Below are positions 45,301 through 55,131 of a stretch of DNA of 64,000 nt, piece by piece. The first letter of the stretch is position 1. Each line of letters opens with the position of its first letter. Source of the DNA: Pollenia angustigena (lineage: Eukaryota > Arthropoda > Insecta > Diptera > Polleniidae); contig OV884059.1 of NCBI GenBank assembly GCA_930367215.1, positions 35,393,882 through 35,457,881 on the forward strand, read 5' to 3'. The notes under the pieces are model-generated. The model worked only from the letters and a program-made list of their open reading frames with translations, ran no database searches and had not been told where the DNA came from. Made by a program: the position numbers and the translations under genes.

Positions 45301-47895
45301 TTAAAAATGTCTTCTAGTTAGGCTCAAAGTATCGGTTCTTTTTAGCCTCTGGTAACCTTCGAACTGAAGCAGACCCCGAGCGAGGTAGTTAGGGTGGGCC
45401 ATTAGTTTATCGATGTAACTTATTGAATATTTTTTAATTTCCTCCTGGATAGTGGGGACGTTGAGATCTCTGTGGATAATATCATTACGTATATACCATG
45501 GGGCGCAGACAATTTGTCGTAATATTCTAGACTGTCTTCTTTGAAGCTTTTGGATGTTAGAAGCGCATGCACTACCCCATAATTGGATGCCATATGTCCA
45601 TATTGGTTTTATGATGGACTTGTATAAGAGAATTTTGTTGTCTAAGGACAAGTTTGAGTTTCGACCGAGAAGCCAATGTAGTTGAGCTGCTTTAAGTTTC
45701 ATAGCCGTTATTTTCGCTTCAATATGACGCGACCAGGTCAAGCGTCTATCTATATGAATTCCCAAGTACTTAAAATGGTTTTCTACCGGAACAGTGATGT
45801 TATATATTTTTACAGCTGGGCACGTTTGTCTTCTGAGCGTGAAAGTTACGTGAGCACATTAAGCCGGGTTAACCTTTATTCTCCATTTTTCTAGCCAGGC
45901 CTCTAGTTCATTGATGTGGGACTGCAGATTTTGCGATGCGACTTTTGGGTCATGGTTAACGCTAATAAATGCTGTGTCGTCTGCAAATGTAGAGGTATGC
46001 GTGCTCAGGTTTGTTGGCATATCCGCTGTGTATATTATATATAGAAGCGGTCCTAATATGCTGCCTTGGGGAACACCAGCAGTAATTTTCTTGAGGGGGG
46101 GAATATTTATCTTGCGACCTTACTATGAATGTTCTGCCTGTTAGATAGCTCTCCAGAAGCTTGTGAGTGTTTTTGAGGAAGCATTCGTGTTATTTTGATG
46201 AGTAGCCCATCATGCCAAACTTTGTCAAATGCTTGGGAAATGTCCATAAACAGGGCTGAGCAGTATTGCTTTTTCTCAAACGCAGATCTAATAAGGGTGA
46301 CAATTATATGCACTTGTTCTATTGTACCATGTTTCGCTCTGAATCCGAACTGGTGATCCGGGATGATGTCGTGTTCATTTAGATGAGGAGTTATACTTAA
46401 AACGAAATTTTTTTCGAAAAGCTTCGATAGGACTGACAATAAGCTTATCGGTCTGTACGACGCAACCTGGCTAGCATCTTTTCCTGGCTTGGGAATCATA
46501 ACAATTATAGACCTCTTCCATGAGGATGGGAAGTATCCGACTCTTAATATAGCGTTAAAAATGAGCAGCAAGATTCTGGAAGCAGACGATGGTAGGTTTC
46601 TTATCATTGACCCTGTGATGCGGTCAGGTCCGGGAGATTTTCTAATATTCACTTTTTCTATTGCAGATTTTACTTGAGTTATGTTAAATTTTAATGGATG
46701 GTTTACCTTATCAGGAATGATTGGACGACAGGAACAAGTATGTGCATCATGTGGCGTGAAAACTTTCTCAAGGTGGCCCGCGAAAGCCTTTAATTTTTCA
46801 TGTGTGTTTTTGGCCTAAGTGCGGTTTTCCAGTCTTAATGGAGATTGTTGGGTTATAGGGCATTTCACATACAGCCTTCCATAAGCTATAATTGGAGTTT
46901 TTGTGGCGTCTAGGCTGTTTAGATTGCCTTCTATTGCAGACTCGTGGTTCTGTCTCAATTTGTTGCGAAGAGTGGTCAGGCATAATTGTAGTTGGGCCTT
47001 AGTGGTTGGGGGACGACTGTTTTGCCATTGTCTTCTTAACTTCCTTTTTTCTCTGATAAGGGTCTCTATATCCGTCGATTGGGGTTGCATTCCTTGCTGC
47101 AGTATCCAAGACTTCTGTAAATCGGTCGACAGCTATTTGGATGTCAGATGAATTTTTTAGGGGAATGCACTGTGATAGGTGAGAGCTCACATACATTTTA
47201 TACTTTAACCAATTTGTGTTTCTGTTTGGATAGGAAATAAAGTTTGCAGCTACAGCGTCAGAGTTACCTTTTAAAATGAGGATTGAAGGTGAATGATCAG
47301 ACGAAGGATCATAGGAGGAACTAACTAGTACCTGATCGCGCTTGATGTTTTTAATTACAGCAAAGTTTTTAATTACAAAAAGTCTGGTAGCTTATTGAAG
47401 TCGGTTGGCCAATAGGTAGGCTCACCACTCGATACCACATCAAAATTATTTGCAGTTACGGTATTGTATAGCTGATTACCTCAAGGACTTATAAGTCTGG
47501 AGCCCCAATATGTATATTTAGCGTTGTAGTCGCCAGCAGCAATGAATTTCTGGCCCAATGTGGAGAAGAAGTTGAGAAATTTATCGTGTAAAATTTTGTG
47601 CCTCGGGGGACAATAAACGGATGTTAACGTCAGATTGAAATCAGTAAGATTTATAGATGTGGCCTGGATACAATCTTCTTCGAACACTGGTAATGGTAAG
47701 TGTCTGATGTGTTTGTGCATGGGATGTTTTGTGTCATACGTAAGGTATCCATTTACCCTAAAGCAGTTTTTATGAGTAAAGTGTGTTTCAGAGACAAGAA
47801 GTCCGTCGATTTCATGCCTATGAAGAAAGTTTGCAACTTCGTGTTTATGTTGGGATAACCCGTTTGCATTCCAGAAACATATTTTTAAGTGGCTC
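45301..47895 (-). pseudogene. Jockey-like endonuclease and reverse transcriptase, multiply frameshifted
   Basis: The endonuclease part shows a DFNLTLTSVYCPPRHK strand and KFIAAGDYNAKYTYWGSR near 47540. After KQPRRHKNSNYSLWK-type linker (46815-47090), the RT shows KSPGPDRITGSMIRNLP, SYRPISLLSVLSKLFEK, DHQFGFRAKHGTIEQ and LFMDISQAFDKVWH (46107-46652). The C-terminal part has LTWSRHIEAKI, YKSIIKPIWTYGIQLWGSA and HRDLNVPTIQEEI (45301-45765), characteristic of Jockey elements. The YxDD block lies in the frame-damaged gap 45765-46107. Several frameshifts make it non-functional. Confidence 0.75.
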
Positions 47896-47959
47896 AGTTT
47901 TTGTTGAGTAGAACTTGCATGAGCATGTTCTAGTTTCGCATTATTTCCTGAAACATGTT

Positions 47960-48229
47960 CTACATAGTGGCCATGAAGTTATTCATAGTTTGAATTAAAT
48001 TTTCAATTGAGGTAGGCATATTTCCAGAAGACATTTGTAGATCTTCCCTAGGAACATTAGCGTATGGAGGTTGCTTTGCGTTAGAAGTACTCGGGGGATT
48101 TTTCGCATTAGGGTTTCCTTTTACGACTTGGGCATATGATTGGTTTTGATTGTTTGTTTGTGAAGTACTAGCAATAGAGCCAGCGGCTTGGCTGGGCGCA
48201 TGTGACGGACCATATTGGGAGTGAGTATA
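47960..48229 (-). pseudogene. Jockey Gag, C-terminal part
   Basis: Starts abruptly at the edge of repeat family A with THSQYGPSHAPSQAAGS, then SYAQVVKGNPNAK (the typical AQV-like Gag linker), ending MPTSIENLIQTMNNFMATM. Reads in line with the zinc-knuckle segment on the far side of the insertion. Confidence 0.65.
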
Positions 48230-48230
48230 T

Positions 48231-49445
48231 TTATACCCTTCACCACAGGTGGAAAAGGGTATATATAAGTTTGTCATTCCGTTTGTAATTTCTGCAATAT
48301 TGATCTAAGACCCTATAAAGTATATATATTCTGGGTCCTAGTGAGGAGAGAACTTGATTTAACCATGTCCGTCCGTCTCTCCGTCCGTCTGTCCGTCTTA
48401 CGTTTGATATGTGTTTTCCGGAGACTCCAGACATGATAGCGGCTAGGTTGTTTTACATTTATGTCACATATAGTCCACCATTTCGTGCTATTGAAATCCA
48501 GCAAGATCGATCCACAAATGGCTGAGATATGATCAAAAAACCACGACTGCCTCTAATTTTTTAAAAAAATCCCTTGTGGTTGTTGTATTTGTATTACTTT
48601 TTTCTGTATATCTGGAGAACGGCAAGAGCCAAAGCTTTAAAATTAGGTACAAACATTTAGGTTATAAATATACACAATCCTACAAAATGTGGGCGGGATT
48701 GGAGAAGTAGGCGTGGTACATCTCATACAAAAAGTTTTAAAAATTGTATAAAAACCTGAATTTTTTGACTGTAATTGACCTATGGTTACGCCTTGTATAT
48801 CAGAAGATCGGAAATTTTAAATAGAAAATATTTTCTGAAAAACTCGGTAAAATCGGTTCAGATACGAAAAAGTTATGACCAAAATAATAATTTTTTTTTT
48901 GAAAAATACCCATTTTCAGGAACCATAGATCTTCCCGAGTCCACGTTTTATAGCCAAAATAACTGGCAAATTTTTTCTTTAACACGTCGGTATATAAATC
49001 TGTCAAATCGGTTAAGAAATAGCAGAGTTATGACCAAAATACTGAAATCCCAAAAATTACTCCTTTTTAATAATTAAGATTGTTTTTTATACCCTTCACC
49101 GAAGGTCCTACACCCTATAAAGTATATATATTCTGGGTCCTTATGCAAAGCAAAGTTCAAATCCGGTTGTAGTCTCTTCTTCCTATCCCCTCACCACCCC
49201 CTTCGTATTTGTTTACATATACTAGCATAATGCCCAATATGATTTTCGTTATCACCCTTCTTTATTATTTCATAATAAAAAATATTTACCAGTTATCGCT
49301 TTTTAAATTTCATTTATAATGAAGTTGTAAGTATTGTAAATATGTATGTATATGTAAAAATTATTTAGTTGCTCTCTATTCCACTCGCACAATAGTGAAG
49401 GGTATATAAGATTCGGCACAGCGGAATATAGCACTCTTACTTGTT
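48231..49445 (-). repeat. Dispersed repeat family A, full copy inserted in Jockey Gag
   Basis: On the - strand it begins AACAAGTAAGAGTGCTATAT and ends with GGGTATAAA, exactly where the Gag reading is interrupted and resumed, so the insertion gives the family's ends. It contains GACGGACAGACGGAGAGACG and TATATACTTTATAGGGTCTT. A second copy of the CCCTTCACC to TCTGGGTCC segment at 49087-49140 shows an internal duplication or a nested copy. No TIR, no coding. Confidence 0.6.
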
Positions 49446-49980
49446 TTGAACTAAAGCAGGTTTTTTTAAATGCAAGAAGACTATACAACCCCTATAGTTT
49501 GCCGTGTGATTTTCGCCACAGTTGCTGCATTTCTTAACATTCGGGTCAGCTTTAGAACGATTACATTCGGCGGTTTTATGAGCGTCGCCACAAACCACAC
49601 ATACGTGAGGCAATTTACAATATGATTTTGTATGCCCATATTCCTGACAGTTTGTGCATTGGGAGGGACCCTTTCGTTTTAATGGCTCCTCAACACTTAT
49701 TCTTCTGTTGAGTAGGTAGCGCAAGTTGTATATGGGATGAACTGAATTTTTGGTTTTGAGAACCGATGAATCAAACGATATTTCAACGCGGTGCATTGGT
49801 TGAGGAACTTTATTCCTGTTCAAAATGTTATGAACAGATTTTACCTCATACCCCTCTAGCTATGGCAGATTTTATTTCCTCTGTAGGAACAGAACTATCT
49901 ATGCCTTTTATGACAATAATCAATCCCTTAGCACTTTTTAATTGAAATGTATAGTAACTTTTATTTTCTGCGTCCAGTAG
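49445..49980 (-). pseudogene. Jockey Gag, RRM-like and zinc-knuckle part
   Basis: From about 49980 the - strand encodes YYTFQLKSAKGLIIVIKGI and, after a frameshift near 49855, NRNKVPQPMHRVEISFDSS, then three CCHC knuckles CTNCQEYGHTKSYC, CVVCGDAHKTAEC and CSNCGENHTANYRGC (49500-49680). The ORF ends at the family A insertion. Gag binds element RNA. The extreme N-terminus is missing. Confidence 0.7.
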
Positions 49981-49990
49981 CTCGTTTTTG

Positions 49991-50689
49991 TATTTCTCGC
50001 ATCGTAAAATTTCTCACATGAAGTGTGAAACAAAAAATTCCATCGTTTCTCGATTTATGAGATAAAAGTGTTTCTGTATTTGAATGCGAAAACAGACACA
50101 ACAAATTCTGTTTATATTGGAATATTTCCAGTCAAATAAAAGCGAAACGTCAACAAAAGAAATTAATAAATTAAAAACAGGGCATCTTGACGATTTTTTG
50201 TTCCGATATTAACAAAGTGACGTTTTGATGATTTTTGCTAAAAAAGTGACGAAAGCAAAAGCAAAATCAAAAATATTTTATAATTTTGTTGTTACTTTCT
50301 ATAGAAATTCATTTTGAATTCTTAAATTTCAAACACTTCTATTTTGTGGCGTTGAAAATTGAAAAAAAAAATAATATGAATGTCTGTAGAAAGCAACAAC
50401 AAATTTATAAAATATTTTTGATTTTGTTTTTGCTTTTAATGAAATTGTTGGCGTTGCGTTTTACACTTAGTCTTCGAAATAAGATAATTGTAAATATTTT
50501 TATATGTTTGTTTATTAAAAAAAAGATATCTTTAGAAACAAGGGTTAAATTTTTATATTTATCCCTATTGTGAAAATTGTCCTCGAAATTGTTTGTCTCT
50601 TCCCTAAAAAATGTATCGGCAAAAGCAAAATTTCGAGGGAAAGCAGTATATGTATATTGGGTGTTTAGCGCCAATGTGAACAAAAAGTC
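49991..50689. repeat. Inverted repeat region, no gene
   Basis: AAAGCAAAAGCAAAATCAAA with AATATTTTATAA at 50245-50285 is inverted at 50395-50435 (TTATAAAATATTTTTGATTT then TGTTTTTGCTTTT), about 50 bp of imperfect inverse repeat around a 100-bp loop. A segment at 50025-50105 recurs at 15165-15260. The short ORFs here (50286-50573) come from AT-rich sequence. Confidence 0.4.
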
Positions 50690-51050
50690 GTTAAAAGGTC
50701 AACTTCCTATAGGTTTAGTATGGGGGAAAGTAATAAAAGCCATTAAAGGTCATCGTTGAATTTTTAAGTCGTTAAAAATTTTTTTAAGTCGTTAAAATGT
50801 CAATTAAAAGGTCATAAATTAAAAAAAAGCAATAAAAAAGTCGTTAATTTTTAAAAAAGCAATAAAAATGTCATAAATTTTTTAAAAAAGCCATAAAAAT
50901 GTCATAAAATTTTAAAAAAGCCAAAATTAGGGGGGAAATTCCTGAACACGTGTTAAAGTAGGTGAAATTTTTAAAAAATTTTAAAACAAAGTAATAAAAA
51001 AGTCGTTAAATTTTATAGGAAAGCAATAAAGCTGAGATTTAGAAAACAAA
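50690..51050. repeat. Short degenerate tandem repeats with GTCGTTAAA and GTCATAAA motifs
   Basis: Units of about 30 bp such as AAAAAAGCAATAAAAATGTC followed by ATAAATTTTT recur from 50755 to 50930. The piece 50950-51040 (AAAGTAGGTGAAATTTTTAA to CAATAAAGCTGAGA) recurs at about 52340-52435, on the other side of the 322-bp array, giving a larger direct repeat spaced by about 1.4 kb. Confidence 0.55.
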
Positions 51051-51237
51051 AAATGTTGGGGGAGCAATGCACAAGTGTTGGGTGCATTGTTGAAGCCTTT
51101 CATTTGTTGTGATCGACAGACGGTCTTACTGTGTAGATGAACTTGAGAAAGATGTGATTTAGTTTTTGTGGATATGTATGCATGTAGATCAATAGGCAGA
51201 GAGACATACTGTGTACAAGTACACAGATGCACTTGAT

Positions 51238-52310
51238 TTTGAAAAAAAATTTTGTGGATAATTTTTTCAAAGCGATGATATTAAAATTAATAATTTATGG
51301 GGTGTGAGATGATAAGGGTATTGTATTGGAGTGTGTTTTGAACATGGACAGATACACAGATAGATCTTGTAGAAGAAAATTGAAAAAATATTTTTTTTAT
51401 ATTTTTGTGTGTGTTTATGGATTGTTTGGGAGAAAAAACACACATTTCTGATAAGCCCTTTTTTGTAAGCCCTTTTTTTTGACGGACAGACAGACCTTGA
51501 GGAAGAAATTGGAAAAATATTTTTTTCTTTATTTTTAACTTAAGCAATTTTAAAAAGGCTGTATTTTCTTTTTTTGTGGACAATTTTTTCAAAGCGATGA
51601 TATTAAAACTAATAATTTATGGGGTGTGAGATGATAAGGGTATTGTATTGGAGTGTGTTTTGAACATGGACAGATACACAGATAGATCTTGTAGAAGAAA
51701 ATTGAAAAAATATTTTTTTTATATTTTTGTGTGTGTTTATGGATTGTTTGGGAAAAAAAACACACATTTCTGATAAGCCCTTTTTTGTAAGCCCTTTTTT
51801 TTGACGGACAGACAGACCTTGAGGAAGAAATTGGAAAAATATTTTTTTCTTTATTTTTAACTTAAGCAATTTTAAAAAGGCTGTATTTTCTTTTTTTGTG
51901 GACAATTTTTTCAAAGCGATGATATTAAAACTAATAATTTATGGGGTGTGAGATGATAAGGGTATTGTATTGGAGTGTGTTTTGAACATGGACAGATACA
52001 CAGATAGATCTTGTAGAAGAAAATTGAAAAAATATTTTTTTTATATTTTTGTGTGTGTTTATGGATTGTTTGGGAGAAAAAACACACATTTCTGATAAGC
52101 CCTTTTTTGTAAGCCCTTTTTTTTGACGGACAGACAGACCTTGAGGAAGAAATTGGAAAAATATTTTTTTCTTTATTTTTAACTTAAGCAATTTTAAAAA
52201 GGCTGTATTTTCTTTTTTGTGGACAATTTTTTCAAAGCGATGATATTAAAACTAATAATTTATGGGGTGTGAGATGATTAGGGTATTGTATTGGAGTGTG
52301 TCTTGAACAT
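51238..52310. repeat. 322-bp tandem array at the left side of the Polinton
   Basis: Three successive units are in register at 51287, 51609 and 51931 (period 322), with partial units on both sides, differing by very few bases. Each unit contains GGGGTGTGAGATGATAAGGG, GGACAGATACACAGATAGAT, GAAAAAACACACATTTCTGA and TATTTTTAACTTAAGCAATT TTAAAAAGG. The last segment is also the leader of the major capsid gene (58485-58533). The near identity implies recent duplication. The - strand ORFs of about 100 residues in each unit are repeats of the DNA, not genes. Confidence 0.75.
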
Positions 52311-52651
52311 GGATAGAATCATGGACATGGAAAATTCATGAGCAAGTGTAAAAGTAGGTCAAATTTTTAAAAAATTTCAAAGTAATGAAAAAGTCGTTAA
52401 ATTATATAGGATAGCAATAAAGCTGAGAGTTTGGTAGAAAGAGCAATGAACTATTCTTTTGCTGAAAGACAACAGACCTTGAGGAAGAAATTGGAAAAAT
52501 ATTTTTTTTATTATTGTGTATGTTTATGGATTGTTTGGGAGAAAAAAACACACATTTCTGATAAGCCCTTTTTTTTTGTGTGTTTTATGGTGAGATGTTG
52601 TTGTTGTTGTTTTGCTTGTTTGGGTGATCGACTGTATAGATATTTGAAGTG

Positions 52652-52659
52652 TATATAAG
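52652..52659 (+). promoter_or_regulatory. TATA box for the Polinton polymerase gene
   Basis: TATATAAG lies 112 bp before the first ATG (52764), with an untranslated leader of about 80 bp expected after a start near 52683. Position and match support a core promoter; not experimentally known. Confidence 0.45.
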
Positions 52660-52763
52660 GTTTTTAATATATTCTTTTCAATTAGTTTCTAAAGTAAACT
52701 TGCTAAAGAAAGTTAGTGTTTTTAAAAATAAAAAATAAAATAAATAAAAATTTAAAAATAATA

Positions 52764-54052
52764 ATGGCTAGTGAAATCATGTGTGAAATATGCCAAAATA
52801 TATATAAAAATAAAAACATTTTAAAAAAACATGCAACAATTCATATACCATGTGATATATGTAATCATATATCCATGACATATATGGAAAAAAAGAAACA
52901 TGTTGAAATTCATAAAGATTTTCTTCGTCAACAACAACAACAACAACAACAACAGCAACAACAACAACAGCCGCAACAACAACAACAACACCAGCAACAA
53001 GTAGAAGGAATTAATGAATATCCTTCAACATCGGCTGCATCTAGGAAGCGTATATCGATGTTGCAATCAAATATACCATGTAAACAACAACAGCCTGAGT
53101 TATATGCAGAAACTTTTATAATGTGTGAGGATTGTAATGCTAAAATTCAACCTCAACAATGGTTTATTCATTGTTCACAACCCGGACACAAGAAAAATGT
53201 ACAGGAAAGAATTGGAAACCGGATTCAACTAATAAAAAACTCATTTAAATCTCGTCTTTTGACATATCGTTTCCCAAAAGGAGATTTGAATTTGAATGTA
53301 AATGAATATTTAAAAGAAGGCCAAATGTATGTTCAGAAATTATTAAATAATTGTCTGGCTGAGCACATAATTGTAAAATTTAATTTGGAATTGACAGCTC
53401 GATACAAGTTACCAGCACATCCTGATAAGCCAGAAACAAATATGTATCATTGTACGGAAATGATGCGTATATCGAGAGCGGATGACATAGACTTAGCTTT
53501 GACAACACAAATTGAAAAAATTAAAGCTAAAATGTCAGAGTTTCAAGAAAGAGATTCTGGTTGGACGCTTATCCAAATAAAATGTCTGGAAATTAATATT
53601 AACAAGGCATCACCATTATCAGGATCGCAATACATACCAACTCCTAAAGAGCTAATACGAAAACGTGCTTGTATAAACGTCCAAAATAATGACGTTTTCT
53701 GTTTTAAATGGAGTATTATAGCAGCATTTTATAATGGGGATGACAGTCATGTACACAGACAGACAATTTATAAAATAAGTGATATTTCTGAACAAATTAT
53801 TTCACTTGATTCCGGTAGAATACTTAACTTCACTTCAATGCAATTTCCAACTGATGTGAAGGATATTAAGCATTTTGAAAAGAACAATAAGGAAATAAGT
53901 ATAAATGTGTTCGGGTTCGACCGAAAATTGAAAACTATTGTTGGTCCGTACTACATCACAAAAAGTGAAAAGGAAGTTCACATTAATTTGCTACTGTTGG
54001 AAAGTGCATGCAGGAGTAAAATGCACTACATTCTAATAAAGAATATTTCTAG
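52764..54052 (+). CDS. polB: Polinton DNA polymerase B, N-terminal exon (zinc fingers, polyQ)
   Basis: The open frame begins upstream at 52716 with GTG, but the first ATG is 52764 (context AATAATGG), so that is the start. Residues from the N-terminus: two C2H2-type fingers (CEICQNIYKNKNILKKH.. and CDICNHISMTYMEKKKH..), a glutamine run of about 25 encoded by CAA/CAG (about 52929-53005), and a CEDCNAKIQPQQWFIHC segment. A long region follows with SGWTLIQIKCLEININKASP and CFKWSIIAAFYNG that I recognise as the N-terminal part of Polinton polymerases in insects. It ends at a GT donor (54053), and reading on hits TAA at once. Protein-primed PolB copies the element's linear DNA. This part probably holds DNA-binding or primer functions. 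Confidence 0.75.
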
Positions 54053-54142
54053 GTAATTAGTAATTAGTATAAAATGAACATAAAACTTTATAAAGAAAAA
54101 AAATCTATTCTATCAAATTAATTAATTTTTATTTATTTTTAG
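54053..54142 (+). other. Likely 90-nt intron in Polinton polB
   Basis: Begins GTAATTAG and ends TTTATTTTTAG. Exons on both sides are in phase (2 nt, then 1 nt to complete an arginine codon), and the predicted protein continues in a conserved region. Stops fill the intron in the polymerase frame. Confidence 0.6.
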
Positions 54143-54878
54143 ACTACTTTCAAATCAACTATCAGCACATAAAGGTACTTTAATTTTTTGCAATAGTTGT
54201 CTCTACCATACAACTATACCAGAGAGAATGGTAATTCATAAGGAGAGAGAGTGTGGAGAATGTATTCCCAAGATGCCAGAGGGGGAAAAATCTATAATTA
54301 AATATCAGCATTATGAAAGGCAGATGGAAGTTCCATTCTTAGTGTATGCAGATTTCGAATGTGTTCTCGAGGAAGTAGATGTAAGTAGTGTAAATAAAAA
54401 TAGTAGATTTATAAAAAAACATATACCATGTGCATATGGTTTTAATATTAAGTGTAATTTTAATGAAAATTTAGATAAGTTTAAAATGTTTAGTAGTAGT
54501 GATAGTAGCAGTGTGAATGTAGGACAACATTTTGTTGATAACTTAATAAATGAATGTAGGCAACTTTATAAGACTTATTATGAGAAAATTGTTCCCATGC
54601 ATCCATTAACCCCCTTAGAAGAAGAACAATTTTTAAAATCTATCAACTGTCATATTTGCGGTTTAGCACTAGGCGATGAACTAGCTGTGAGAGATCACTG
54701 TCACTTATCGGGAAAATATAGAGGGGCTGCACATAATTCGTGTAATTTAAATTTTAAAATTCCAAATTTTATTCCTATATTTTTTCACAATTTTTCGAAA
54801 TATGATTGTCACTTATTTATTAAAGAATTACTTAAGCTTCGTACAGACGATGGTCAGATCTTACAATGTTGTCATTAA
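54143..54878 (+). CDS. polB: Polinton DNA polymerase B, exonuclease part
   Basis: Starts directly after the acceptor at 54142 and stays in frame with the ATG at 54228, which is internal. A CNSCLYHTTIPERMVIH zinc-finger-like unit is followed by the first exonuclease motif, VPFLVYADFECVLEE (Asp and Glu), a CHICGLALGDELAVRDHCH metal-binding cluster, and the second motif FFHNFSKYDCHLFIKEL (HNxxxYD). The frame stops at 54876-54878 after LRTDDGQILQCCH. The following 90 bp has stops in every frame, so either another intron or a small disruption lies between 54841 and 54967, after which the polymerase frame is open again. The 3'-5' exonuclease proofreads viral-type DNA synthesis. Confidence 0.75.
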
Positions 54879-55131
54879 AATTGCCTAAAAATGTCTTGCA
54901 ACTGTCTGAACATTGAAAGCTCATTTTCATTTGGCAGATGTGTAAAATTAATGCATTAGTATTAAAGGCGAGACTAATGTTATTCCCATAAATAAAGAAT
55001 TATACATTTCTTTGTCGCATACTGTTCGGGTATATACTGATGAAGAAATTGATGATTATATAAATGAGTTGTACATAAGAAAAGTGAAGCAAAATATTCC
55101 TCGGCATATAATTTCAAAACAACTTGCATAG

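Larger units (their letters stand above)
45165..49990 (-). mobile_element. Jockey-clade LINE, degraded and split
   Basis: The - strand carries Gag with zinc knuckles (49980-49445 and 48229-47960), AP endonuclease (about 47895-46815), and reverse transcriptase to the C-terminus (46652-45301). A T-run at about 45168-45192 on + is the element's poly(A) tail. The 5' end is lost within Gag near 50000. Repeat family A (48231-49445) splits Gag. Confidence 0.75.

Noticed and set aside
50286..50573. 95-residue ORF before the Polinton
   Set aside because: AT-rich, overlaps an inverted repeat, and has no domain or codon pattern of a gene.
51287..52191. Three similar - strand ORFs of 86-101 codons as a gene family
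   Set aside because: They are the same DNA repeat unit read three times, of low complexity, without a start context or any similarity.
52716..54056. A host zinc-finger/polyQ transcription factor
   Set aside because: The region after the Q run matches Polinton polymerase N-termini and continues in phase into the exonuclease part.
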